64,000 nucleotides of DNA from Pedobacter mucosus (GCF_022200785.1 NZ_CP087585.1:2542001-2606000), one strand, 5' to 3'; shown: positions 25,542 to 34,572, counted from the first letter of the stretch. The notes: a model not told the origin generated them from the letters alone. Translations and numbers: made by a program.

Positions 25542-27053
25542 TCAGATTAATTTTAAGATAAACATGATCACACTTCTTAAACTTACAATCATTACGATAA
25601 TCCCAACAGCGACCATAATGGTTTTTGCAGATATTTTATTAGATACCCTTGCAGCAATTGGTGAAGCCACCGCACTGCCGATAATTAAACCTAAAACAGC
25701 TTCCCAATGCTTACCACCTAGCATGGTAAAAAAAGTTAAGGAGCTTAATGTTGCAATAAAAAACCTGCTTATTTTTACCGTTCCAAGTGAAAATAATGGG
25801 TGTCTGCCGCCTGCAATCAAACTTGACAAAACAATCGAACCCCAACCACCACCAAAAGCTGCATCTATAAAGCCACCTACAAAACCTAATAGACCGATTT
25901 TTTTTATCTTTTGATCTGCTTTCTTTCTTTTGATATTGAAAGCTTTCATTAGGATTATACCACCCAAAATCAGTGTATAAACTGCAACAATTGGTTTTAC
26001 GTAAGCGCTATAATGTTCGAGTGAAGATAAAATATAAGCACCTAAAACAGCTCCAACTACAGCTGGAATAATTAATATTTTAAAAAGTTTCCAGTTAACA
26101 TTTCCCATTCGGTAGTGCATCCAACCCGCAATACCGTTGCTCATCACTTCAGAAATATGAATCGCCATACTTGCAGATGCGGGAGGCAAACCCATTGCCA
26201 AAGAAAACGATGCTGTAGTTACGCCATACGACATGCCAATGGCGCCATCCACCAAAGCAAATAAAAACCCTGCGCCTAAAAACCAGTAAAATAATGGATC
26301 AATGTTTATAAGGAAAGTTTGAAATTCTGGTTCTGTATTCCATAAAGAAAACCCAATTGCTGCAATCAGTAAAATTGCAGCAGCCCATATTAACCACTTA
26401 ATATTACGTTCAGCAAAGCTTTTTCTAGGATTAATTAAACTTTGAGTTACCTTATTTAACTTTTTTACTTTTGCCGAAAAATCACCAACTAAGGTTTGTC
26501 GCAACGCACTCATATTTTGTAACGTTTCATCCAGCTCTGCTGGCAAACCTTCATTCAAAATTTGTCTTAAGCGTTTTGCGATGGTTGGCGATTTACCATT
26601 TGTGGAAATGGCAATTTTTAAATCACCTTTCTGAACGATAGATCCCAAATAAAAATCGCATAATTCAGGTTTGTCAGCAACATTAATTAATAAGCCTTTT
26701 TCATGCGTAACTAACCTTATTTCCTCATTTAAAATGATGTTATTTGTTGCTGCGAAAACAATATCGATATCATTTAAATCGTCTACATCGAAACTTTTTT
26801 GCTTTACTTTAATTAGCGGATAGTTTGCAATAAGGGTATAAATTTCCGGAGAAATAATTTCTGCTACAATGGTAATTTTAGCGTGGTGACTATTATTAAC
26901 AATCGCTGTTAATTTTTCTAAACCAATATTTCCTGCACCAATTAATAAAGTACGCAGCTTATTCAGCTTTATAAAAACTGGAAAAAGCTGATTTCCTTTT
27001 TCCTCAACGGAAAAACTATCTGCATTATTTTCTTGATCAGGATGTAGTTGCAT
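25542..27053 (-). CDS. Fusion of precorrin-2 dehydrogenase/ferrochelatase (CysG-N/Met8) and TauE/SafE-type transporter
   Basis: 503 residues combining two normally separate proteins. Residues about 20-215 match the siroheme synthase N-terminal half: LFPVFIKL, NAD loop LLIGAGNIG (37-44), FAATNN, NVADKPELCDF with Asp127 at the catalytic aspartate position, AISTNGKSP. Residues about 222-503 form a roughly 8-helix TSUP (TauE/SafE) domain with GAGFLFALVDGAIGMSYG and GFVGGFIDAAFGGGWGS repeats. The soluble part would make siroheme for the sulfite reductase. The membrane part would carry sulfate in or sulfite/sulfonate out; no CysPTWA or SulP gene is nearby. The start overlaps the cobA stop by 17 nt and the stop is 2 nt from cysH. 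Confidence 0.88.
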   Translation of the reverse strand: MQLHPDQENNADSFSVEEKGNQLFPVFIKLNKLRTLLIGAGNIGLEKLTAIVNNSHHAKITIVAEIISPEIYTLIANYPLIKVKQKSFDVDDLNDIDIVFAATNNIILNEEIRLVTHEKGLLINVADKPELCDFYLGSIVQKGDLKIAISTNGKSPTIAKRLRQILNEGLPAELDETLQNMSALRQTLVGDFSAKVKKLNKVTQSLINPRKSFAERNIKWLIWAAAILLIAAIGFSLWNTEPEFQTFLINIDPLFYWFLGAGFLFALVDGAIGMSYGVTTASFSLAMGLPPASASMAIHISEVMSNGIAGWMHYRMGNVNWKLFKILIIPAVVGAVLGAYILSSLEHYSAYVKPIVAVYTLILGGIILMKAFNIKRKKADQKIKKIGLLGFVGGFIDAAFGGGWGSIVLSSLIAGGRHPLFSLGTVKISRFFIATLSSLTFFTMLGGKHWEAVLGLIIGSAVASPIAARVSNKISAKTIMVAVGIIVMIVSLRSVIMFILKLI

Positions 27054-27807
27054 ACTCTCTCAATAAGTTTTTAAACGATGGATGCAAAGAAACCACCTCC
27101 CCAAAAATTAATAAAGCCGGTGCTTTTACATCCTGTTGTTCAACTAAACCCTCAATTGTTTCTACAACCCCAACCACTAATTTTTCATTTTCTGCAGAAC
27201 CATTCTGAACGACTGCAGTTGGCAAATTGTGTTTTCCAGCAGCTTTAAAAATCTCTACTATTTTAGATAATTTTTTTAAACCCATTAAAATAACAACAGT
27301 TGCATTGGATTCTGCAGCCAGGTAAATATCATTTGATACTTCGCCAGAGGTAGTTGTACCGGTGATTACCCAAAAGCTTTCACTCATGCCACGGTGTGTA
27401 ACCGGTATTTGCTGTAAAGCCGGAACGCCAATAGAACTTGAAATACCTGGAATTACACTTACAGGAATACTATATGAAGCTGCATAATCTAATTCTTCAT
27501 AACCTCTTCCAAATACAAACGGATCGCCACCTTTTAAACGAACCACATGGCCATAATTTAAAGCGTAATCTATCATTAGCTTATTAATGGTTTCTTGCGG
27601 ATAAGAATGTTCCCCAGAACGTTTGCCAACATAAACTTTTATTGCTTCTGCGGGTGCATGTTCTAATAACGCTTCGTTTGTTAAAGCATCATACAATACC
27701 ACATCGGCAGTTTGCAAAGCTTTTACCCCTTTTATTGTTAACAAATCAGGATCACCAGGGCCAGCGCCTAAAAGGGTAATTCTTGAATCTTTATTTTGAT
27801 TAACCAT
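27037..27807 (-). CDS. cobA: Uroporphyrinogen-III C-methyltransferase (SUMT)
   Basis: About 256 residues. It adds two methyl groups from S-adenosylmethionine to uroporphyrinogen III, giving precorrin-2 for siroheme. Canonical motifs are present: LLGAGPGDPDLLTIKG, VRLKGGDPFVFGRG, GISSSIGVPA, IPVTHRG. I chose the ATG at 27807 (MVNQNKDSRITLLG), which matches the start of its paralogue at 20688; an in-frame ATG at 27882 would add a low-complexity stretch from an AT-rich repeat. Placed between the sulfite reductase and the precorrin-2 dehydrogenase fusion, it supplies the cofactor for the reductase. Confidence 0.94.
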   Translation of the reverse strand: MVNQNKDSRITLLGAGPGDPDLLTIKGVKALQTADVVLYDALTNEALLEHAPAEAIKVYVGKRSGEHSYPQETINKLMIDYALNYGHVVRLKGGDPFVFGRGYEELDYAASYSIPVSVIPGISSSIGVPALQQIPVTHRGMSESFWVITGTTTSGEVSNDIYLAAESNATVVILMGLKKLSKIVEIFKAAGKHNLPTAVVQNGSAENEKLVVGVVETIEGLVEQQDVKAPALLIFGEVVSLHPSFKNLLREYATTS

Positions 27808-27887
27808 AATTTTAAATTTTGAATGAATGAATTTTGAATGAGTGATTGTTTTTACTAGCGATTTTACTACTCGCAAATTCAAGCATT

Positions 27888-29984
27888 CTATAATCCAATA
27901 ATTCTCTCATTCCTTTTCACTTTAATCTGGCTTAAAAAAGCCTCAGCCTGACTGAAATAACTGTTTGCAAATTCTGCTGTCGGCTCGTTTTTGTTAATCT
28001 GTAAAACCAAGTCAGAAAAGTTTGTTGGTAAGTTATATTCGCCGCTTTCCACATAGTGATTGTCAAACTCACGGATAACGCCAACCTGCGTGCTACTATT
28101 TACAGATTTATCTAAAAGCAATGCCTTTGCCGCACTTACAAAAGTGCTATAGGTATGGTAAATGGCGTCAGCATAGGCGCCTTTCTCTAAATTTTGTTTA
28201 GCCCAGTTGTATTTCTCATCAGATTCTAAAAGTAAAGTAGCAACTAAATCGATTACCACGCCAGCACATTCTCCAACTCCAATTGCAGTGGCAAATTGTT
28301 CTACATGGCCCCAGTCTACAAACTCTTCATCTTGTAAATTGGTTAAATCTGCCAACGGTTTCAATAACTGATAGAAATGATCTTTTCCCTTTCTATCATA
28401 AAATTGATGGAAGTTTTCATCCGCCAAATTATTTGCTTTGAAATCATTTAAGATGAAATGTAAAACACTGGTGGCTCTTTTCGATGGAACTTTAATTACG
28501 CGTTCCGCAACTCTGCCCACTCCATTTCCAACGGTTCCGCCGCCAAGCATAACCTGAACTGCAGGTACCACTTTACCATCGGCTTTTACAGAACTTCCGT
28601 GAAAACCAATTTCTGCTAATCCATGCTGACCGCAAGAATTCATGCAACCACTAATTTTAATTTTGATATTTTTCTCGTAAATAAATTCTGGAAAATCATT
28701 GTAAATAACATCTTCCAAAACTTCGGCTAACGTCATGGAGTTTGAAATACCTAAATTACAGGTATCCGTTCCCGGACAAGTGGTAATATCTGCTAAACTA
28801 TCGAAGCCAGCAGTGGTATAACCGATTTTATTTAAAGCCGAATAAAGTGATGGTAGCGCATCTTTACGCAAAAACTTTAACAGTAAACCTTGGTTCTGAG
28901 TAATTCTGATTTCATCCGCAACATAAGGTTTTATTGCATCTACAAAAGCACGGGCTTTATCTGTTTTGATATCACCAACCTGAACTTTAACATACACGCC
29001 ATAAAAACCCGCTTGTTTTTGTTCGATAACGTTAGTTGCCAACCAATGCTTATAGTGAGTTTCGTTTAAAATTTCAACTTCAGCATATTCCTGTTCGACG
29101 GGTAATTCTGGCTGTGGAATGGTATCGGTATCAATTTTGAAAGTTTTTACTTTATTAGCAATGCGTTCTTCGGAAACTAAACGTAAAACTTCATCTAGAC
29201 CTAGTTTTTGAACCAGGTATTTTAAACGGGCTTTGTTGCGATTGGTACGTTCTCCGTAACGATCGAAAACCCTTAAAACAGATTCAGTAAAAGGAATTAA
29301 CTGATCTTCTGGTAAAAATTCGTGAATGGCATTGGCTAAAAAAGGTTGCGCACCTAAACCACCTGCAAACAGAACTTTAAAACCGCGTTCGCCAGTTTCA
29401 TTTATTTTAGGGATAAATCCTAAATCATGGATATAACTAAACGCTGTATCTTTTTCGCTTGATGAAAAGGAAATTTTAATTTTCCGCCCCATTTCCTGGC
29501 AAATTGGATTGCGTAAAAAGTACTTGAAAACAGCCTGAGCATAAGGAGAAACATCGAAAGGTTCATCAGCATCAATACCAGAATTTGGTGAAGCCGTTAC
29601 GTTTCGAACCGTATTTCCACAAGCTTCGCGAAGGGTAATATCATCTTGTTCTAATTTGGCCCAAAGTTCGGGAGTACGGTCTAAGCTTACATAATGCAAC
29701 TGAATATCCTGACGGGTAGTTAAATGTAGATTTCCACTACCATATTCATCAGCAATATCTGCAATACGCAAAAGCTGTTTAAACGTCACTTTACCAAACG
29801 GCAATTTAATGCGAATCATTTGTACACCCGGTTGCCTCTGTCCGTAAACACCACGAGCTAAACGTAAACTTCTAAACTTTTCATCGTGGATGGTTCCATC
29901 GCGAAAAGCTTTAATTTTATTCTCTAAATCGATAATGTCCTGCTCGACAATCGAATTTTCGAGTTCTGTTCTGAAACTTTGCAT
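27888..29984 (-). CDS. Ferredoxin-type sulfite reductase (siroheme, 4Fe-4S) with C-terminal HEPN-like domain
   Basis: 698 residues. Two ferredoxin-like and two siroheme/Fe4S half-repeats cover about 1-560. Cys403, Cys409 (TTCPGTDTCNLG) and Cys447, Cys451 (SGCMNSCGQHG) ligate the cluster and bridge to siroheme. No CysJ flavoprotein gene is present, so the electron donor is probably ferredoxin. The family also contains nitrite reductases; the sulfur operon context favours sulfite. The C-terminal roughly 110 residues (from about 592, AKQNLEKGAYADAIYHTYST then FVSAAKALLL) look like a helical HEPN domain, an addition absent from classic enzymes. First gene after the Rrf2 regulator, with a 165-nt leader. 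Confidence 0.92.
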   Translation of the reverse strand: MQSFRTELENSIVEQDIIDLENKIKAFRDGTIHDEKFRSLRLARGVYGQRQPGVQMIRIKLPFGKVTFKQLLRIADIADEYGSGNLHLTTRQDIQLHYVSLDRTPELWAKLEQDDITLREACGNTVRNVTASPNSGIDADEPFDVSPYAQAVFKYFLRNPICQEMGRKIKISFSSSEKDTAFSYIHDLGFIPKINETGERGFKVLFAGGLGAQPFLANAIHEFLPEDQLIPFTESVLRVFDRYGERTNRNKARLKYLVQKLGLDEVLRLVSEERIANKVKTFKIDTDTIPQPELPVEQEYAEVEILNETHYKHWLATNVIEQKQAGFYGVYVKVQVGDIKTDKARAFVDAIKPYVADEIRITQNQGLLLKFLRKDALPSLYSALNKIGYTTAGFDSLADITTCPGTDTCNLGISNSMTLAEVLEDVIYNDFPEFIYEKNIKIKISGCMNSCGQHGLAEIGFHGSSVKADGKVVPAVQVMLGGGTVGNGVGRVAERVIKVPSKRATSVLHFILNDFKANNLADENFHQFYDRKGKDHFYQLLKPLADLTNLQDEEFVDWGHVEQFATAIGVGECAGVVIDLVATLLLESDEKYNWAKQNLEKGAYADAIYHTYSTFVSAAKALLLDKSVNSSTQVGVIREFDNHYVESGEYNLPTNFSDLVLQINKNEPTAEFANSYFSQAEAFLSQIKVKRNERIIGL

Positions 29985-30005
29985 ATATTGTTGTTAGCTT
30001 TACTC

Positions 30006-30035
30006 AAAAAATGCCTCTCTTTAGTTGAGAAGCAT
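30006..30035 (-). terminator. Terminator-like hairpin in the sulfite reductase leader (possible attenuator)
   Basis: On the minus strand ATGCTTCTC (30035-30027) pairs with GAGAGGCAT (30019-30011; one G-U pair) over a 7-nt loop and runs into TTTTTTGAG. It ends about 22 nt before the sulfite reductase ATG and lies downstream of the promoter element at 30149-30186. That placement suggests transcription attenuation rather than termination of the upstream gene. No known riboswitch class was recognised in the leader. Confidence 0.55.
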
Positions 30036-30148
30036 CCAATATTTTACACCTATAAAATTACCTGTATGCGCTCTATTACAATGCTTTATAACAGCAGTGC
30101 ATTAGTTTGATAGATAAATTATTCGGATTAAAACTGAATATCATACGC

Positions 30149-30186
30149 CAAATATATATAAAGTATATAGAATTAGTAGTAATTTT
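30149..30186 (-). promoter_or_regulatory. Sulfur-operon-type promoter/operator upstream of the sulfite reductase gene
   Basis: The minus strand reads ATTACTACTAATTC, TATATACT, then TTATATATATTTG. It ends in a perfect -7 box TATATTTG, about 165 nt before the ATG. It aligns over about 36 bp with the element at 21523-21558 upstream of the second SUMT gene, with a 2-bp length difference. It lies immediately after the Rrf2 regulator stop codon, making it a candidate operator for that protein. Confidence 0.65.
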
Positions 30187-30197
30187 AAGTAAAAAAT

Positions 30198-30635
30198 TTA
30201 CAAATCCAATTTCAGTGTGTCTTCGCGACCAATTACATCAGCTATGCTCGTTTCTGATAAAACTTTTAAGGTTGCATCTCTAACATCGATGAAAGCACTT
30301 CTGATTCCACAGGTTTTCTCATCAACACATTCATCACATTTATGATAAAAGTTTAGGCTTGCGCATGGAACCATTGCAATCGGACCATCAGTTACCCGCA
30401 TTACATGAACTAAGTAAATATCTTCAGGCTTTTTATTTAAGCTATAGCCACCACCAGCGCCTTTTTTACTGTATAAGAAACCAGCGTTACGAAGATCTAA
30501 AAGAATTTGTTCTAAAAACTTTTTTGGAATATGCTCCTCCTCCGCAATTTTTGATATTTGCATCGGTGGCTTTTCTACATTTTTACCAAGGGCTACTAGA
30601 GCTTTAATGGCATATTTAGTCTTTTTGGATAGCAT
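30198..30635 (-). CDS. Rrf2-family transcriptional regulator with a cysteine cluster
   Basis: 145 residues. The N-terminal winged helix (about 1-70) has MLSKKTKYAIKALVAL and YSKKGAGGGYSLNK. The second half contains Cys91, Cys100, Cys103 and Cys109 (C-x8-C-x2-C-x5-C), as in iron-sulfur-sensing members such as IscR and unlike the cysteine-free CymR. Position directly upstream of the sulfate-reduction operon suggests that it controls that operon in response to cysteine or sulfide status or Fe-S supply. A TAGCTTTG -7-like box at 30643-30650 would give a very short leader. Family certain, signal inferred. Confidence 0.9.
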   Translation of the reverse strand: MLSKKTKYAIKALVALGKNVEKPPMQISKIAEEEHIPKKFLEQILLDLRNAGFLYSKKGAGGGYSLNKKPEDIYLVHVMRVTDGPIAMVPCASLNFYHKCDECVDEKTCGIRSAFIDVRDATLKVLSETSIADVIGREDTLKLDL

Positions 30636-30685
30636 ATTTATACAAAGCTAATTAAAAGAATGTAGAATTTAAAACCCGCTGATTG

Positions 30686-32545
30686 ATGGTTATTGACCAA
30701 ACTTGGATTTTACAGCAATTGTGGTGTTTAATATTACCTTTGATTACCAAATTTCTATACATGTTTAAGGGAATCAAAATTTTAAATATAAATAATCAGG
30801 AAATAAGTATAGAAGAAAAACTATTTTCTGTTTTATGTTTATTTTTAATCATCAATTCTTTAACTAATATCATCGCAAATTTTATTCTTGGCATGATATG
30901 GCTATTAAATTTGTATATTTTTCTTGGTATCTTTTTTCATGTTACCGTTTATTATTATTCGATAAAAGGCAAAATTTCTGATAATGGAAGGTTTTGGTAT
31001 TTCGTTTTTAATATTGCAAGTATAGTTCCTGCTTGGTTCTTTAATGGCGGTTATATTGGCTCAACCCCTACTTTCTTTATTTTCTATATCAGCTTTTCCA
31101 TGCTTTCACTTTTTAAGAGAAACAGGTATTTCATTATCCTCTTCTTTTCAATAACAGTAATTTCATGCCTGATATTAGAAAATAGTTTTCCGAATTTAGT
31201 TGTTCCCTACCCAAGTAATAATACTAAGAATTTAGATCTGCTTTTTGCCTTTTTAAATGTTTCTGCCTTAATGATAGTGATGCTTATCAGCTACAAAAAA
31301 GTTAATGATTATGATCGTTTCGTAATCATTAAAAGCAAACATAGATTAGAATTATCAAAGCAAGAATTAATTGCAGCTAAAGAAGATGCAGAAGCGGCTA
31401 ATGTTGCAAAGTCTCGCTTTTTGGCAAGTATGAGTCATGAAATACGTACGCCTTTAAATGGTATTACTGGTGCTTCAGAACTATTAAAGTTAACTAAATT
31501 AAATGCCGAGCAAGCTCAATTGGTTAACGTGCTTCAAGCAAGCAATAACATAATGATAGATATCGTTAATGATTTGCTCGATATTTCTAAAATTGAAGCT
31601 AACAAAATGGAGATTCAGCGGTTTCCGTTTTCATTTAGGGATTGCGTAACCGATGTTGAAAACATTTTAAAAACCCTATATACGAATAAGAACTTAAAAT
31701 TAATACTAGAGATTGATGCTAATGTGCCGAATATTTTGATTGCAGATCAAACCAGGTATAAGCAAATCATCATTAACCTGCTAAGCAATGCCATTAAATT
31801 TACGGACTTTGGTTACATTAAATTATCGGTAAAATATGATATAAGAGATAATGTTGCAAGCCTTTACACGATTGTGGAAGATACAGGAATTGGAATTGGA
31901 AGCGATGATATGGATAAGCTTTTTTTACCTTTCTCACAGATAAATTTAGGGATAACCAGAAAATATGGCGGTGTTGGACTCGGTCTTGTAATTTGTAAAA
32001 AACTTATAGAAATGATGGGCGGCAGTATTTCTGCTACCAGTAAACTTAGTGCAGGATCAGAATTTAAATTTTCCATTCCTGTTGAAATACAACCTGATTA
32101 TCCGAAACAAAAAAATAAACACTTACCAGAGTTAAATAAAGTAAAATCATCTTCCGAAATAAATATTTTAATTGCTGAAGACAATATTTTCAATCAGATT
32201 ATACTTTCGAAAATGTTAGATAAATCTGGATACAAACATTCAGTTGCACATAACGGACTAGAAGCCCTGCTTAAGGTTTCGAATGAGTTTTTTAATATTA
32301 TAATAATGGATATGCAGATGCCAGAAATGGATGGCATTACCTCAACAATCGAAATATTAAAATTTTTTAAATCACAAAAACATATGCCTCTCCCCATAAT
32401 TATTGGCTGTAGTGCGAATGCAATGGCTGTAGATAGAAACGATTGTTTGAATTCTGGAATGAGCGACTTTTTATCTAAGCCATTTACTTTGGAAGAATTG
32501 CGAAAAATGATAGCCAAGTGGACAAACGTAAACCATGTCGTTTAA
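30686..32545 (+). CDS. Membrane hybrid histidine kinase with C-terminal receiver
   Basis: About 619 residues. Six predicted membrane helices lie between about 35 and 210, followed by a coiled linker. The HisKA H-box [12 protein letters not shown] is near residue 247. The HATPase_c domain covers about 360-475 ([28 protein letters not shown]). The receiver domain covers about 492-615 with phospho-acceptor Asp in [12 protein letters not shown] and Lys in LSKPF. No output domain is attached, so the phosphate must pass to another protein that is not encoded nearby. I list the first ATG; an ATG at 30761 (MFKGIKIL) is a good alternative start. It is divergent from the Rrf2 gene; no functional tie to it is visible. 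Confidence 0.88.
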   Translation: MVIDQTWILQQLWCLILPLITKFLYMFKGIKILNINNQEISIEEKLFSVLCLFLIINSLTNIIANFILGMIWLLNLYIFLGIFFHVTVYYYSIKGKISDNGRFWYFVFNIASIVPAWFFNGGYIGSTPTFFIFYISFSMLSLFKRNRYFIILFFSITVISCLILENSFPNLVVPYPSNNTKNLDLLFAFLNVSALMIVMLISYKKVNDYDRFVIIKSKHRLELSKQELIAAKEDAEAANVAKSRFLASMSHEIRTPLNGITGASELLKLTKLNAEQAQLVNVLQASNNIMIDIVNDLLDISKIEANKMEIQRFPFSFRDCVTDVENILKTLYTNKNLKLILEIDANVPNILIADQTRYKQIIINLLSNAIKFTDFGYIKLSVKYDIRDNVASLYTIVEDTGIGIGSDDMDKLFLPFSQINLGITRKYGGVGLGLVICKKLIEMMGGSISATSKLSAGSEFKFSIPVEIQPDYPKQKNKHLPELNKVKSSSEINILIAEDNIFNQIILSKMLDKSGYKHSVAHNGLEALLKVSNEFFNIIIMDMQMPEMDGITSTIEILKFFKSQKHMPLPIIIGCSANAMAVDRNDCLNSGMSDFLSKPFTLEELRKMIAKWTNVNHVV

Positions 32546-32639
32546 TCAAACAACAGTAAAAATCGCTGTCCTTTTTATTAGAAATCTATTTGTTAGGGTT
32601 TAAAATCTATTTTTACGTAAATGATTTTAAATTTAAATA

Positions 32640-33866
32640 ATGAAAAGAAAATTTAACCTCCTGCCAATCCTCTTAATTTCAATAATATTTTTTTTCCTTA
32701 ACGCTTACGTTTTAACTGGCTTACAATCGCTTTATAAATCTACATGGCTTAGTCCAGTATTTTGGTTTATAGTTTTAAGCTTAACATTTGCACTAATCAT
32801 CGCCATCAGGAAGCTTAGAAGCGCTGGCATGAATAGCTTTTTCCAAATTATAAGTCATGTTTTTTTAATTCTATTTACTGCTGAGATAATTTTTTCAGCA
32901 TTCTTAATTATTGGTGATGCCTACCGTTTAATCTTTGCATTACCATCCAGTTTTGAACCGGAAGGTTATCATGTTTTAACACGAAACAATGCATGGCTTT
33001 ACTTTTCGTTATTGATGTTTGCGTTAACTGTTTTAGTTTTTGGATATGGAATTGCTAAAGGAAAATATGCATACAGAGTAATAAAGCACACTTTATATTT
33101 TGAGGATTTACCAGAGGCTTTCGACGGATTTACCTTAACTCAAATATCTGATGTTCACGCAGGAAGTTTCACAAACCCGAAAGAAGTGCAAAAAGGAATT
33201 GATTTAATCAATGCTCAAAACAGTGATTTATTTGTATTTACAGGAGATTTAGTAAATAACGCTGCAGCAGAAATTATACCTTATATTAAGCATTTCTCTC
33301 AGATAAAAGCAACTTACGGACAGTATTCCGTTTTAGGTAATCATGATTATGGCGACTACATGAAATGGCCAAGTGAACAAGCAAAAGTTCAAAATCTATC
33401 TCAATTAAAATCATATCACGCAGATTTAGGCTTTAAACTTCTACTAGATGAACATATAAAAATTACCAAAGGAAATGATCAAATCATTTTAATGGGTATA
33501 GAAAATTGGGGTATTGGTTTTGGGGAACGCGGCGATTTGAATAAAGCGTTACAAGGTACGAAAACAGATGATTTCAAAATTTTATTGTCACACGATCCTT
33601 CACACTGGGAAGCTCAGGTAAAAAACAACCCTTCTAAAATTCAGCTCTCTTTAGCTGGGCATACCCATGGCATGCAATTTGGAATTGAAGCTTTTGGTAT
33701 AAAATGGAGCCCTGTAAAATATCGATACAAGCACTGGGCAGGAATATTAACGGAAAATGGCCGGTATTTAAATGTGAATAGAGGATTTGGCTTTATAGGC
33801 TTTTCTGGTAGAATTGGTATTTGGCCGGAGATTACTGTTATAGAGTTAAAAAAGAAATCGTTATAA
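32640..33866 (+). CDS. Membrane-anchored metallophosphoesterase
   Basis: 408 residues: four N-terminal membrane helices (about 6-25, 35-55, 65-92, 117-138), then a calcineurin-like phosphoesterase domain (about 150-400). Metal ligands are seen in QISDVHAGS, FTGDLVNN, LGNHDYGDY, LLSHDPSHW and LAGHTHGMQFG. Proteins of this layout (YkuE/YaeI-like) are cytoplasm- or membrane-facing phosphatases, and some hydrolyse lipid-linked phosphates such as UDP-diacylglucosamine. The substrate here is not determined. It is followed by a bidirectional terminator and probably monocistronic. Confidence 0.87.
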   Translation: MKRKFNLLPILLISIIFFFLNAYVLTGLQSLYKSTWLSPVFWFIVLSLTFALIIAIRKLRSAGMNSFFQIISHVFLILFTAEIIFSAFLIIGDAYRLIFALPSSFEPEGYHVLTRNNAWLYFSLLMFALTVLVFGYGIAKGKYAYRVIKHTLYFEDLPEAFDGFTLTQISDVHAGSFTNPKEVQKGIDLINAQNSDLFVFTGDLVNNAAAEIIPYIKHFSQIKATYGQYSVLGNHDYGDYMKWPSEQAKVQNLSQLKSYHADLGFKLLLDEHIKITKGNDQIILMGIENWGIGFGERGDLNKALQGTKTDDFKILLSHDPSHWEAQVKNNPSKIQLSLAGHTHGMQFGIEAFGIKWSPVKYRYKHWAGILTENGRYLNVNRGFGFIGFSGRIGIWPEITVIELKKKSL

Positions 33867-33869
33867 ATA

Positions 33870-33903
33870 AAAGAGCCACAGATACGTATAGCTGTGGCTC
33901 TTT
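33870..33903. terminator. Bidirectional intrinsic terminator
   Basis: A perfect 12-bp stem, AAAGAGCCACAG (33870-33881) with CTGTGGCTCTTT (33892-33903), encloses a 10-nt loop. It separates the metallophosphoesterase gene from the convergent small gene at 33922. Confidence 0.9.
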
Positions 33904-33921
33904 ATAAATAATCAAAATAAA

Positions 33922-34242
33922 CTATCTACGCATTCTATCGGCAGAATAAGCTATAAAATAAGTTGAATCTTTTTCCATTGATATGGTTTGATCCGGAACG
34001 CGTATCGCTTGATGATCAGTTTTTAAATACATCAAAACATTGCTTGCAAAATCCTGCATAATTGCTGGCGAAACTTTTGCAGATACAGTTGGATAATATT
34101 CATGCTCAATAGCTGCTTTCCCCGCTTCGGTTACTTGACTAAATTTCCAGCCTTCTGCTGGTTTAAAACCGTTTTCTTTATTTGAATTATTTAAATGATA
34201 TAAATAAACCTTTGCTTGTAAAGCTACATTTTCGTTTTCCAT
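33922..34242 (-). CDS. Small hypothetical protein
   Basis: 106 residues from the ATG at 34242 (MENENVALQAKVYLYHLN); an ATG five codons further upstream is also in frame. There is no signal peptide, membrane segment or recognised domain. The sequence is moderately charged, with a conserved-looking core GWKFSQVTEAGKAAIEHEYY. It stands alone between a bidirectional terminator and the exopolysaccharide terminator region, so context gives no clue. Clean boundaries and a convergent terminator argue that it is a real gene. Confidence 0.6.
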   Translation of the reverse strand: MENENVALQAKVYLYHLNNSNKENGFKPAEGWKFSQVTEAGKAAIEHEYYPTVSAKVSPAIMQDFASNVLMYLKTDHQAIRVPDQTISMEKDSTYFIAYSADRMRR

Positions 34243-34542
34243 ATATTTTATTTTCAAGGGCTACAGCGTATAACTTAGATATTTAATATCAATTGTTAAC
34301 ACCAATAATAAGTCCATAATTAACAACAATTTGGAATAAAGCTGAGTATAAGTAATTCTGATACAGCACAAACCGGGAGTTGTGCATTATGAGTAGCACA
34401 TTTAAAGCCAAAATAAGATTATTTGGCATTTAAGTGCAAGTTACAAATATAATTAGGCTTAGCACATAAAATAAGTAATTGTTATACAATTTATATTAAA
34501 TAATTTATCAATTATTTCGGAGACGAAATTTTACTTAAACGA
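34243..34542. other. Intergenic region with no recognised gene
   Basis: About 300 bp of AT-rich sequence upstream of the small gene at 33922 (its promoter should lie here) and downstream of the exopolysaccharide terminator. Nothing else was recognised. Confidence 0.4.
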
Positions 34543-34572
34543 AAAAAAGCCCTGGTCATCCAACCAGAGCTT
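34542..34572 (-). terminator. Intrinsic terminator at the end of the exopolysaccharide operon
   Basis: AAGC-C-CTGGT pairs with ACCAG-A-GCTT (about 34547-34572, one internal mismatch) and is followed on the minus strand by TTTTTTT. It is the first good terminator after fcl and marks the end of the roughly 25-kb transcript. A second hairpin, ATAACACG/CGTGTTAT (34590-34612), lies just upstream. Confidence 0.8.
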
